64,000 nt of DNA from Bradyrhizobium icense (lineage in GTDB: Bacteria; Pseudomonadota; Alphaproteobacteria; Rhizobiales; Xanthobacteraceae): contig NZ_CP016428.1 in assembly GCF_001693385.1 (NCBI RefSeq), forward strand, positions 4,712,001 through 4,776,000. The letters run 5' to 3'. The notes under the pieces were generated by a model, which saw only the letters and a list, made by a program, of their open reading frames with translations, did not search any database and was not told where the DNA came from. The stretch's first letter is position 1. Each line of letters starts with the position of its first letter. The position numbers were made by a program, and so were the translations under genes. This document shows, in pieces, positions 26,145-34,263 of this stretch.

Positions 26145-26164
26145 ATGCAGGTAAATACCTGCAT
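26145..26164. promoter_or_regulatory. Palindromic operator of the second ArsR module
   Basis: A perfect 9-bp inverted repeat with a 2-base spacer (ATGCAGGTA-AA-TACCTGCAT) in AT-rich sequence just upstream of the arsR start codon. Size, symmetry and position suit autorepression by the ArsR dimer. Confidence 0.7.
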
Positions 26165-26341
26165 GTCAAGCAAGAGGCAAACCCGTCATCAGGCCATTCG
26201 TCACCTTGCTGTGATCAGGAACGGAAGATCAGAACTGGCGATGGATCGCGACCGGATACGGCTGTTGTGCCCACGCCCTCTTGAGCGCGCAGCAACCATC
26301 ATCGGCTTGCTGTGGATTCCAAGCCTGGCTGTATACTCGAA

Positions 26342-28690
26342 CTATTGATCGGCGGACGTCGTGTCCGTGCGCTGACGCGATCGCGCTTCTGCCGCCTGGA
26401 TCGCGTGCCAGATGCGCGAAGGCGTTGCGGGCATGTCGAGATGGCGCACGCCGAGCGGCGCGAGCGCATTCATCACGGCATTCATGATGGTGGCGGGTGC
26501 TCCGATGGCGCCGGCCTGACCGCTCCCCTTGACGCCGAGCCGGTTGGCACGGCTTGGAAAATCAGGCGTGAGGTTACCCTCGAATACGGGAAGATCGCCG
26601 GCGCGCGGCAACGCATAGTCCATCAGCGAGCCCGAGAGGATCTGTCCTGTCTCCGCATCGAACAGCGCGTGCTCGAACAACGCCTGGCCGATGCCTTGCG
26701 TCACGCCGCCATGCACCTGCCCCAGCGTCTGGCGGGGATCGAGCAAGCGGCCGTAGTCATCGAAGATGGCATAGCGGTCGAGCCTCACTTCGCCGGTGCC
26801 AGGGTCGATCTCGACTTCGGCGACATGGCAGCCGTTGGGAAAGGTGTAGCGATCGCAGAGATGGGTCGCCCTATGCGCCAGGCCGGGCGCGACGTCGTCA
26901 CCGGGCGTCTGGTACGAGGCGCGCGCCACCTCATCGAGGCTGATCTCCTGCCCGGTCGCCGCCACGCGCAACTGGCCAGCTTCATACTGAACCGCATCCA
27001 CGCCGGCCTGCAGCAGGCGCGCGGCCAGCCGCCGCGCATTCTCGATCAGGCCTTCCGCCGCCATCAACAGCGCGGTGCCGCCCTGGTGCATGGAGCGCGC
27101 GCCGCCATGCCCGCCGCCTGAGTCGAGATCGTCCGTATCGCCCTGCCGAAACCGGAAGCGTTCCAGCGGCAGGCCGAGCGCTTCGGCCGCGATCCGGGCG
27201 TAGGTGGTCTCGTGGCCCTGGCCGTTGGAATGCGTACCGACCTTCAGGTCGATCAGGCCATCCTCGCCGAACTGCACTTCCGCCACTTCGTTCGGCTGGC
27301 CGCGCGCTGTCTCGAGAAAGCAGGCAAGCCCGAGGCCACGCAGCCGCCCAAGCTTGCGTGAATTTTTCTGGCGCGCCTTGAAGCCCTCCGCGGCAGTGGC
27401 GGCGTGATCGATGGCGTGGGCAAAGCTGCCCTGCTCGACCGAAAGTCCCATCGCGCTGCTGTAAGGAAAGCGACGCATGATGTTCTTGCGCCGCAGCTTC
27501 AGCGCATCCATCCCGAGCTGGTGGGCCGCGATATCGATGCAGCGCTCGATCAGATAATTCGCCTCCGGCTTGCCGGCGCCGCGATAGGCATCGACTGGTG
27601 TCGTGTTGGTGAACACGCCCCTGGTCTCGAATGCGATCAGCGGAATGTCGTAGACGCCGCCCATCGCGCTCGCCATCGCCATGGTCGGCACGGCCGGCGC
27701 CACTGTCGAGACATAGGCGCCGAGATTGGCGAACACTTTCGTGTCGAGCGCGAGGAAGCGGCCCTCGCGATCGAGCGCCAGGCGAGCCCGAATGATGCTG
27801 TCGCGGCCATGCGCGGAGCCGGTGAAGTCCTCGCTGCGATCGCCGATCCAATTGACGGGACGGCCGAGACGGCGCGCCGCCCACAGCACCAGCACCCATT
27901 CGGGATAGAGCACGTTCTTCATCCCGAAGCCGCCGCCGACATCGGGAATGCTGACGCGAAGTTTTTCCCGGCCGATGCGAAAGACACGGTCGGCGAGCAG
28001 GTCGCGGATCGCATGCGCGCCGGCGGCCGAGGCGGTCAGGTGTAGCCGGCCGCTCGCGCCGTCGAACTCCCCTATGGCGCCGCGGGTCTCCAGCGGCGCG
28101 GCGACGACGCGGTTGTTGACCAGCTCGCACTCCACGACGTGGGCGGCGGCGCGGATCGCCGCATCCACCGGGCCGATCTCACCGCGGTTGAACTGGAACG
28201 CGATGTTATCAGCAGCCTCCGGCCAGATCGACGGGGCGTCCGGCAAAATCGCCGCTGCGATCGACACGACCGGCGGCAGCGGCTCATAGTCGACGACCAC
28301 GGCCTCGGCTGCATCGCGGGCGGCTTCGGCGGTTTCGGCAACCACGAACGCGACCGGCTCGCCGACATGGCGCACGACGCCGCGCGCCAGCGCGTGATAG
28401 GGCGGCACCACGAGCGGCATGGTCATCGGGATACTGGTCACCGCGCACGGCAACGGGCCGATATCGTCGGATGCCAGTTCGGCTCCCGTGAGTACGGCCA
28501 CCACGCCGGGCATCCTGCGCGCCGCCTCAACGCTGATCGCGGTGATGCGCGCATGCGCATGCGGCGAGCGAACGACGACGCCATGAAGCGCGTCTGGCGC
28601 CACGAGATCGGCGACGTAGCGCCCGCGTCCCTGCACGAAGCGCTCGTCTTCAAGGCGGTCGAGGCTGCGCCCCAATAACGGTTCGGTCAT
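26342..28690 (-). CDS. Xanthine dehydrogenase family molybdopterin-binding subunit (orphan)
   Basis: Large Mo-cofactor subunit of the CO dehydrogenase/xanthine dehydrogenase family, 782 residues from ATG 28690 (GRSLDRLEDERFVQGRGRYV is the usual N-terminal block). PDVGGGFGMKNVLYPEW and VDAYRGAGKPEANYLIER are Mo-cofactor segments. The C-terminal motif reads GVKGSGQAGAIGAP, so residue 725, where the family normally has catalytic Glu, is Gln (codon 26516-26518). No gene for the 2Fe-2S or FAD subunit lies beside it. It may borrow unlinked subunits, act on an unusual substrate, or be inactive. No strong ribosome binding site at this start. Confidence 0.87.
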   Translation of the reverse strand: MTEPLLGRSLDRLEDERFVQGRGRYVADLVAPDALHGVVVRSPHAHARITAISVEAARRMPGVVAVLTGAELASDDIGPLPCAVTSIPMTMPLVVPPYHALARGVVRHVGEPVAFVVAETAEAARDAAEAVVVDYEPLPPVVSIAAAILPDAPSIWPEAADNIAFQFNRGEIGPVDAAIRAAAHVVECELVNNRVVAAPLETRGAIGEFDGASGRLHLTASAAGAHAIRDLLADRVFRIGREKLRVSIPDVGGGFGMKNVLYPEWVLVLWAARRLGRPVNWIGDRSEDFTGSAHGRDSIIRARLALDREGRFLALDTKVFANLGAYVSTVAPAVPTMAMASAMGGVYDIPLIAFETRGVFTNTTPVDAYRGAGKPEANYLIERCIDIAAHQLGMDALKLRRKNIMRRFPYSSAMGLSVEQGSFAHAIDHAATAAEGFKARQKNSRKLGRLRGLGLACFLETARGQPNEVAEVQFGEDGLIDLKVGTHSNGQGHETTYARIAAEALGLPLERFRFRQGDTDDLDSGGGHGGARSMHQGGTALLMAAEGLIENARRLAARLLQAGVDAVQYEAGQLRVAATGQEISLDEVARASYQTPGDDVAPGLAHRATHLCDRYTFPNGCHVAEVEIDPGTGEVRLDRYAIFDDYGRLLDPRQTLGQVHGGVTQGIGQALFEHALFDAETGQILSGSLMDYALPRAGDLPVFEGNLTPDFPSRANRLGVKGSGQAGAIGAPATIMNAVMNALAPLGVRHLDMPATPSRIWHAIQAAEARSRQRTDTTSADQ

Positions 28691-28802
28691 GTGAAGCTGT
28701 ATGGAACCGGTTGGCGGAAAAGGCAATCGCTAGCCCGCGACTGCACCCGCATCTATCGGCGGATCAACGCTTACTGGGTATCCGTCCATCCAGCTCGCCG
28801 CG

Positions 28803-29015
28803 TTAGGCAGACTGGCAGCTCGACAACTCCTGCAGCGCACGTTGGGCAACGGATTTCAATCCCTCCAGAGTATCGTTGCCCCGCCTGGCAGCTTTGATGA
28901 CTTGGCTGGCGATGTGCTTGCGAGTCTCGTGGTCACCGCCATGCGGCAGACCTCCGCACACCTCTTCCAGAACGGCGTCCATATTCGCGACCGTTCGCTG
29001 ATCCAGCTTGATCAT
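28803..29015 (-). CDS. Small helical protein, family with 48150-48362
   Basis: A 70-residue protein starting at ATG 29015 (MIKLDQRTVANMDAVLEEVC). A paralogue at 48150-48362 shares KLD-RT-ANM, GGDHE-RK and the C-terminal block QRALQEL / HRAVQEL, which shows that both are real genes. GAGG lies about 8 bases upstream. The pattern GGDHETRKHIASQVI suggests a compact helical protein. I recognise it as a rhizobial small protein of unknown function. Confidence 0.7.
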   Translation of the reverse strand: MIKLDQRTVANMDAVLEEVCGGLPHGGDHETRKHIASQVIKAARRGNDTLEGLKSVAQRALQELSSCQSA

Positions 29016-29044
29016 CCCATACCTCATCCGACGGATTCTATTTC

Positions 29045-29275
29045 TCACAATTGCCCGATCGACTTTGACATCAATGCTGTCCGTCTTTCCTGAGCTTCGC
29101 GTTTGCCACCTCGCTCACCAATCGCGCGCTCGACCTCGTCGGCCAGAACGGCCAGGTGATCGGCTAGCCTTGCAAACAATTCACGTTTGTGAGGATTGGT
29201 CGCCAACTTGCTGATCAATGCGCAATCCTCCACATCGGTGCGCAGCCTTTCGAGTTGCGCCTTCATGTCATTCAT
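29045..29275 (-). CDS. Small helical protein, family with 31110-31295
   Basis: A 76-residue protein from ATG 29275, with GGGAGGA 8 bases upstream. Core block EDCALISKLATNPHKRELFA is nearly identical to one in the 31110-31295 protein (EDCALISKLATDPHKRELFE), followed by LADHLAVLADEVERAI. Likely a two-helix hairpin. The family is common in rhizobia next to general stress or regulatory genes; function unknown. It is followed 29 bp later by the 28803-29015 gene on the same strand. Confidence 0.7.
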   Translation of the reverse strand: MNDMKAQLERLRTDVEDCALISKLATNPHKRELFARLADHLAVLADEVERAIGERGGKREAQERRTALMSKSIGQL

Positions 29276-29524
29276 GGCGTGATTCCTCCCGGCGAAGCGA
29301 GCTTGCGGCGCTCGCCAAACCGGCGACGAAAGCCATTCGATCATACAGCACGCAGCTTCGATTTTGACGGACCTTTCGCACCAGGCGTTCTCCTTCGAGG
29401 ATTGGCAGGAGCGCGCAAACTGGCGTTCTCATCACCGATAACTGCCGAGGGATCTGGCGGTGACGCTCAAAGCGTGCTGCTGATGCCGCCAAGTCACCAT
29501 AACAAAAGTCATGAGGTGATCGAT

Positions 29525-29920
29525 TTATTGCGACGCGGCAGGCGGAGCTTCATTCAACAGCTGGGCGACGGCGGTCGCGATCTGCGCGGGAGCAAACGGC
29601 TTGTTCAAAAGGACACTGTCAGGCACCCCATTTGACGCCCACTGATCGGCCGCCGCCCCGGTGATGTAGATAACCGGCATCTGCGGATGCATCTCTCTGG
29701 CGCGCTTGGCCACTTCCCAGCCGTTGAACCGGCCTGTGAGATTGATATCTGTCACCAGGGCGCGGTACTCGTCTTGCCGACCTTGCAGAAGCGTGACGGC
29801 CTCCTCGCCGGTGGCCGCGATCGCTGTTTCAAAACCACCGTCTGAAAGAGCCTCTTCGATCACACTTTGGATCGACTGATCGTCCTCGACGACCAGGATC
29901 ACGATCGGTTCGTTCCGCAC
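29525..29920 (-). CDS. Single-domain response regulator (CheY-like receiver)
   Basis: A receiver-only response regulator of about 131 residues. The acidic pair is in VILVVEDDQS, the phosphoacceptor Asp in ALVTDINLTG, the Thr in VIYITGAA and the conserved Lys in LLNKPFAPAQ. No output domain follows. GTG 29920 with GGGAG 6 bases upstream is used; ATG 29947 in the same frame would add 9 residues. No histidine kinase is adjacent. In Bradyrhizobium such stand-alone receivers often take part in phosphorelays. Target unknown. Confidence 0.85.
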   Translation of the reverse strand: MRNEPIVILVVEDDQSIQSVIEEALSDGGFETAIAATGEEAVTLLQGRQDEYRALVTDINLTGRFNGWEVAKRAREMHPQMPVIYITGAAADQWASNGVPDSVLLNKPFAPAQIATAVAQLLNEAPPAASQ

Positions 29921-30179
29921 GCCCGTCTCCCGTGCGCCACACGCCATTGGGGCGCTGAGCAGGATTAAGAACGCGCAATCGGTTCAGTTCCTACGAGAGC
30001 TCGAAGCTGAACTTATGTCTGATCAGCCAGGGCGAATGCAAGCAATGAAGGCGCGGCACCGCCCCATAGGAACCATCGGTCCCGTCATGCGTCAGATATG
30101 AGGCTTCCGATTTCATCCCCCGTCATCGGAAGCATGGAATGCGGCCTCGACGCTCTCTCCCCCGGGCGCTGGGGCCGTT

Positions 30180-30377
30180 TCATTCCTCTAGCCGAACGGT
30201 GCGGCGTCTTGTCATACGATCGAGAGCATGCACGATCTCATCTCGATCGAGAACGGCTAACAGCCGCTCTATCGTATGCGGTGCATCCCCGCGCCGTTCT
30301 GTCGCGATGTATTCGCCAAGAATACGCCGGGCATCCTCAATAGCCCTCAGTACGACATCCTCATCCGGGGTGTTCAT
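30180..30377 (-). CDS. Small hypothetical protein
   Basis: A 65-residue charged helical protein (EDVVLRAIEDARRILGEYI, ERLLAVLDRDEIVHALDRM). Codon use is ordinary, GAGG precedes the ATG at 30377, and I believe relatives occur in Bradyrhizobium. No motif of known function. It lies alone between the response regulator and a gene-poor stretch. Confidence 0.6.
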   Translation of the reverse strand: MNTPDEDVVLRAIEDARRILGEYIATERRGDAPHTIERLLAVLDRDEIVHALDRMTRRRTVRLEE

Positions 30378-30795
30378 GTTACGCGCCTCAAAGAGCGCGG
30401 ATTCAAATCGGGAGGGTGAACTTCGTTCCTGCGCTGCTCAGTTCGTAATCGGAAAATGGCCGCGGCAGATCGGCAGATACTACTCGCAGAAGATGCGTGG
30501 GAAAGTGTTGCGCGGCAACAGCACGGAAAGTGTCACACCACGAGGATGGCCCCAGCCCGGGGGAAAGCTGGGGCCATTCCTCTTGAAGCCGTGCCTGACC
30601 AGGCGGCGGCTCTGGCCGGCATCCCTGCTAACGGCTTCCAGGCAAGCTCGTTCCTATGCCAATTGTGCACTAGTGCACCGACAGCGGTAGTAAAAAGCGT
30701 AAGCTGTTAAACATCACCGCAAGGTACTTCGGCAGTTATCGGTGACGAGAACGCCAGTTGCGCTCCCGCCTTCCCTGCAAGGAAAGGAACAGCGC
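30378..30795. other. Gene-poor stretch with one strong hairpin
   Basis: No open frame here looks like a protein. The only structure is the stem-loop at 30546-30577. The sequence upstream of it (about 30475-30545) could be the body of a small RNA or the 3' end of a lost transcript. The last ~30 bases hold the ribosome binding site of the next gene. Confidence 0.4.
30546..30577 (+). terminator. Strong stem-loop, possible terminator of a small RNA
   Basis: A perfect 11-bp inverted repeat (30546-30556 and 30567-30577, arm ATGGCCCCAGC) with a 10-base loop, followed by TTCCTCTT. The stem is almost pure GC, but the T-run is interrupted, so terminator activity is uncertain. No annotated gene ends just upstream on the forward strand, which is why a small RNA is considered. 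Confidence 0.45.
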
Positions 30796-30996
30796 ATGCA
30801 ACAGCGTCGCCGTTTCCAACAAACGACCTCACTAGCCCAGCGATTGACCGAAGAGGCGAAACGCCTTCGAAAGGAAGCGCGAGGCACCCCGCCGGGGTTC
30901 GCTCGGGAGCAGCTGATCCGGAGAGCCAGGCAGGCTGAGACAGCCGTACACATTCAGGAGTGGCTTACATCGCCAGGACTGCGAGCGCCAACCTGA
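30796..30996 (+). CDS. Small basic protein, family with 23860-24063
   Basis: A 66-residue Arg-rich protein from ATG 30796 with AAAGGAA upstream. Reads QQRRRFQQTTSLAQRL at the N-terminus, a basic helix EEAKRLRKEARG, PPGFAREQLIRRARQ and the terminal signature QEWLTSPGLRAPT. The signature and layout match the protein at 23860-24063. Not a shadow, because conservation between the two copies is at protein level. Function unknown. Confidence 0.7.
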   Translation: MQQRRRFQQTTSLAQRLTEEAKRLRKEARGTPPGFAREQLIRRARQAETAVHIQEWLTSPGLRAPT

Positions 30997-31109
30997 GGCG
31001 GAAGAACGCCTCGGTTGAGCAAGATCGACTCAACAAGCCGGCTAGTCCACTCCGGCCCTATCCCCATAGAGCTTCTCGACATTGCTTCGGCGAAACGCCG
31101 AAGACCTTG

Positions 31110-31295
31110 CTACGCCTCGCCCCTCGAGAGCCTCTCGGCAATCGCGTGTTCGATCTCACCGGCGAGCACAGTGAGATGAGCTGCAAGCTTTTCGAATAGC
31201 TCGCGCTTGTGTGGATCAGTCGCCAGCTTGCTGATCAACGCGCAATCCTCCGCCTCGACGCGCAGCTTTTCCAGCTGCCTGCTCATGTCCTGCAT
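31110..31295 (-). CDS. Small helical protein, family with 29045-29275
   Basis: A 61-residue protein with the block EDCALISKLATDPHKRELFE followed by LAAHLTVLAGEIEHAI, almost the same as its paralogue 2 kb away. ATG 31295 was chosen because GGGAG sits 5 bases upstream; an ATG at 31307 lies before that site. It ends RLSRGEA. Function unknown. Confidence 0.7.
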   Translation of the reverse strand: MQDMSRQLEKLRVEAEDCALISKLATDPHKRELFEKLAAHLTVLAGEIEHAIAERLSRGEA

Positions 31296-31427
31296 GGCGG
31301 CTCCCATTTATTGCCCAAATGGAGCTTAGTTCTGGCCGTGGAGCCGGCAAGGAAAAAATGGCAATTGGAGATTGAACCAACGGTTTTGAATCGATGTGAA
31401 TCCGCGTTGTGGCGTGGAGTTTTTATT

Positions 31428-31880
31428 GTGGCGTTCCAGCGTACGAAGCCAGCGGCAATTGGGACCAAGGCGCCCTATCCGGCCTTCATCGAACCCGCAC
31501 TAGCCTCTTCCATCGAGAGAATGCCGGGCGGCGATCGCTGGATTCACGAGATCAAGTTCGATGGGTACCGAGTACATGTCCATCTCGCCAACGGGGCCGT
31601 CAAAATCTTCACCCGCCGCGGTAACGACTGGACCAGGCGATTGCGCAAGATCGCCGACGACGCCTGGCGTGTCGCTGCCGGCAGCGCGATTATCGACAGC
31701 GAGGTCGTCGTTCCCTCCAAAGACGGCACGACCGATTTTTCCGTGCTGCAGAACGAACTGAAGGGCAAATCCAACCGGATCGTCCTGGTCGCCTTCGACC
31801 TGCGGCAAATGGCAAGGAGTGCCTCCCATAGCGGCCGCGACCTCGGCAGCGCCGTCGTGGGCTGGAATTTTGCAAGATGA
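31428..31880 (+). pseudogene. Truncated ATP-dependent DNA ligase (LigD-type ligase domain fragment)
   Basis: The frame encodes the N-terminal part of a LigD-type ligase domain: APYPAFIEPALASSIERMPG, the nucleotidyl-transferase motif I in HEIKFDGYRVHVH (active-site Lys) and DSEVVVPSKDGTTDFSVLQN. After IVLVAFDL the family would continue with about 150 more residues, including motifs IIIa-V, but here it switches to unrelated sequence and stops. The complete polymerase and nuclease domains of LigD are also absent. A GTG at 31428 is the first plausible start. Best explained as a deletion remnant. Confidence 0.75.
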
Positions 31881-31940
31881 TCTGATTCGTGGGACCAGAA
31901 GCCGCCCGCGGCGCAAAGTGCGCCGCGAGATTGCAGGCCC

Positions 31941-32777
31941 TTACGCCGTCGCCGAATGCTCCGCGCCCTGCAGCCTGCGCTTGCGCCAAACCGAGCCCAC
32001 CACAAGCACCACGGCGATGCCGACGAGTCCAAGGATCACCTCGCCGCCATGTCCGCCATTGGCGAACTGCGGCGCCATGCCGATCGCTTTGAGCATTCCA
32101 TCGAGGCCGACACCGACCGGGCCGTTGAAGAATGCGTGCAGAGACGGTTGCAGCGCGGGGTCTGTCGCCATCACCTCACCCGCGATCCAGCCCAGCAAGC
32201 CCGCGCCGGCCCACACCAGTGCTGGCAAGCGCGTCAGCAGCGCCATGATCAACGCCGCACCCGCGACGATCAGCGGAACGCTGATGGCCAGTCCGATGAC
32301 CAGCAGGGGAATGCTGCCATTGGCGGCGGCGGCGACTGCGATGACGTTGTCGAGGCTCATCACGATGTCGGCGATTGCCACGATCTGCACGGCAGCCCAC
32401 AGATGCGCCGCCGCATCGACGTCGCCTTCGCCCTCGTGTTCAGGCACCAGCAGTTTCGCTGCGATGAAGAGCAGCGCCAGGCCGCCGACCAGCTTGAGGA
32501 ACGGCAGCCCCATCAGCGTCACGACGATGCCGGTGAAAATGATGCGCAGCAGGACGGCGACGCCGGCGCCGAGGATCATGCCCCAGAACCGCTGGCGCGG
32601 CGGCAGCCCGCGACACGCCATGGCGATGACGAGCGCGTTGTCGCCCGACAGCAGGATGTTGATCCACATGATCTTGCCGAGCGCGACCCAGAAGGCGGGT
32701 TGCTGCATCTCGGCCTGGAACTGGGTGAAGAACGCGGAGATCGTCGCAGGATCGAAGATTTGCAAGAGCCAGTTCAC
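31941..32777 (-). CDS. TerC-family membrane protein (YjbE-like)
   Basis: A 278-residue integral membrane protein with about seven hydrophobic segments. The duplicated family motif is visible as NILLSGDNALVIAMA (~40-54) and DIVMSLDNVIAVAAA, with Asp and Asn inside the membrane likely forming an ion site. The start is GTG 32777 with GGGG upstream. TerC proteins are linked to manganese export or metalation of exported proteins; the YjbE subgroup is called a putative metal transporter. Context gives no further hint. It lies next to ndk on the same strand. Confidence 0.88.
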   Translation of the reverse strand: MNWLLQIFDPATISAFFTQFQAEMQQPAFWVALGKIMWINILLSGDNALVIAMACRGLPPRQRFWGMILGAGVAVLLRIIFTGIVVTLMGLPFLKLVGGLALLFIAAKLLVPEHEGEGDVDAAAHLWAAVQIVAIADIVMSLDNVIAVAAAANGSIPLLVIGLAISVPLIVAGAALIMALLTRLPALVWAGAGLLGWIAGEVMATDPALQPSLHAFFNGPVGVGLDGMLKAIGMAPQFANGGHGGEVILGLVGIAVVLVVGSVWRKRRLQGAEHSATA

Positions 32778-32840
32778 AGCGTTTTCCCCCAGGCCTATTC
32801 AGCCCTTGCGCGCGGCTATTGCTGCCGCCGCCCCAATCGA

Positions 32841-33263
32841 TTAGCCGACGATTTCGTTACCGGAAAAGAACTGCGCGATTTCGATCGCGGCGGTCTCCGG
32901 CGCATCCGAACCGTGCACCGAGTTCTCGCCGATCGACTTCGCATGCACCTTGCGGATCGTGCCCTCTGCGGCCTTCGACGGATCGGTAGCGCCCATCACG
33001 TCGCGGTATTTGGCGATCGCGCCCTCGCCTTCGAGAACCTGCACCACGACCGGGCCGGAGGTCATGAAATCGACCAGTTCGCCGAAGAACGGACGCGCCT
33101 TGTGAACGGCGTAGAAGGTTTCTGCCTGGTCGCGGGTCATGCGGATGCGCTTCTGGGCGACGATCCGCAAGCCAGCCTTCTCGATCAGCGCGTTGACGGC
33201 GCCGGTCAGATTGCGCGCCGTCGCATCCGGCTTGATGATCGAGAAAGAGCGTTCAATCGCCAT
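32841..33263 (-). CDS. ndk: Nucleoside diphosphate kinase
   Basis: Transfers the gamma-phosphate of ATP to other NDPs through a phospho-His intermediate. The 140-residue protein has [11 protein letters not shown] at the N-terminus, [14 protein letters not shown] in the middle and the active-site block [10 protein letters not shown] with catalytic His117, all as in bacterial Ndk. ATG 33263 has AAGGA upstream. It is a housekeeping gene with no sign of transfer. Confidence 0.97.
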   Translation of the reverse strand: MAIERSFSIIKPDATARNLTGAVNALIEKAGLRIVAQKRIRMTRDQAETFYAVHKARPFFGELVDFMTSGPVVVQVLEGEGAIAKYRDVMGATDPSKAAEGTIRKVHAKSIGENSVHGSDAPETAAIEIAQFFSGNEIVG

Positions 33264-33589
33264 TGTTTACGTCCTTGCAAAACACGCTGATTGGAGGGTT
33301 GCGGGGGCTTATATCGGCGCCACCTCGCGACGGCAAGCGCCCGGTGACGCGCCTGCCCCTCATTTTGGGCGCCTTTTCGTGCGGCACGTCACGTCGTAGG
33401 GGCGAAGATTGCCGCAATTTCAGGGAGGTGAATCCACTCTGTAACCTCCGTCACGCCGCCATTCAGCTTCGCGGCCGTAGACTTTCCGGCGATCGGACAC
33501 CGGGCGCGCATCCGCGCGGCCCGGGGCGTCACGGGAGGCGATCTCACCGATGGCGCGCATTTTCGCGCCTGAACATTGAGGAGACGATC
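33264..33589. other. Intergenic region between ndk and the His-rich gene
   Basis: 326 bases separating the divergent ndk and His-rich genes. It should contain both promoters. No open frame, repeat or inverted repeat of note was found. Confidence 0.4.
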
Positions 33590-33859
33590 ATGTTACGCAA
33601 ACTCTCGCTCGTTGCAGTGGCGGCAGCTTCGCTGGGCGCGGCTGCGCTGGCGCCGACATCGGCCTCGGCCGGCGGCTGGCGTCACGGCTGGCACCATCAT
33701 CATCACCACCACGGCTGGCATCATCGCCATCATGGCTGGGGCCCGCGCGTCGTCATCGGCGGCCCGGCCTATTTCGGTGGCTATGGCGGCTGTTACGTGC
33801 GGCGCTTGGTTCCGACCCCCTGGGGCCCACGCTGGCGGCTGGTTAACCGCTGCTACTGA
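33590..33859 (+). CDS. Small secreted His/Gly-rich protein
   Basis: An 89-residue protein with signal peptide MLRKLSLVAVAAASLGAAAL and a cleavage site near ASA-GG. The mature part contains a run of His residues alternating with Trp and Gly (WHHHHHHHGWHHRHHGWGP), then GYGGCYVRRLVPTPWGPRWR. GAGGAG precedes the ATG, and a good terminator follows. The His run could bind Zn, Ni or Cu in the periplasm. Similar small exported proteins occur in Bradyrhizobium; function not known. Confidence 0.75.
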   Translation: MLRKLSLVAVAAASLGAAALAPTSASAGGWRHGWHHHHHHHGWHHRHHGWGPRVVIGGPAYFGGYGGCYVRRLVPTPWGPRWRLVNRCY

Positions 33860-33886
33860 GCTGATTTGAGCTTCTCCCTGACTGAC

Positions 33887-33914
33887 GCCCCGGCCGCCGC
33901 GCCGGGGCTTTTTT
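33887..33914 (+). terminator. Intrinsic terminator of the His-rich gene
   Basis: Inverted repeat GCCCCGGC (33887-33894) / GCCGGGGC (33901-33908) followed by six T. It lies 28 bases after the stop codon on the forward strand. Confidence 0.85.
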
Positions 33915-34056
33915 GCGGAAGCGAACGGCCAGCCGTGATTCGACCACTTGCACGCGAACGCATGGGGCTTTGCACGGGAAACAAATTTCGCGGTTGTGAC
34001 TTGATCCTTCATCATTGTTATCACTCAAGCCTTGCGAACGCCGCGAGGTGGAACTC

Positions 34057-34245
34057 GTGAAGAGACCGGAGATGGATGGCCGAATCATTAAAGATTTCGA
34101 GCAACTCGATCACAAGACATGTGTATCGATCTGCGATGCCATCGGCGAACGGCTTCAGCAAAACTTGCGCCCCGAAACTGAACTGCCACCGCGTCTACGA
34201 GAACTCGTCGACGAGTTGCGCCGGCGCGACAACGAACTGCACTAG
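34057..34245 (+). CDS. Small acidic protein with a NepR-like segment
   Basis: A 62-residue protein from GTG 34057 with a purine-rich site upstream. The block ICDAIGERLQQNLRPE, followed by LPPRLRELVDELRRRD, has the spacing of NepR anti-sigma factors (IGxxLxxxY...P.R..LL..L). The match is short and no PhyR or EcfG gene is beside it, so this is only a resemblance. An earlier in-frame ATG at 34015 exists. Otherwise a hypothetical protein. Confidence 0.5.
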   Translation: MKRPEMDGRIIKDFEQLDHKTCVSICDAIGERLQQNLRPETELPPRLRELVDELRRRDNELH

Positions 34246-34263
34246 CGGTGCTGAACGTCTGAC

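Noticed and set aside
26145..26348. 67-codon forward ORF containing the ArsR palindrome
   Set aside because: Starts inside the operator and has no coding character or ribosome binding site.
31956..33290. 444-codon forward ORF opposite TerC and ndk genes
   Set aside because: Shadow of two clear genes; composition dominated by His, Arg, Asp and Gln.
33693..33740. His-codon tract as a DNA repeat
   Set aside because: The repetition is explained by the His/Trp/Gly-rich protein sequence.
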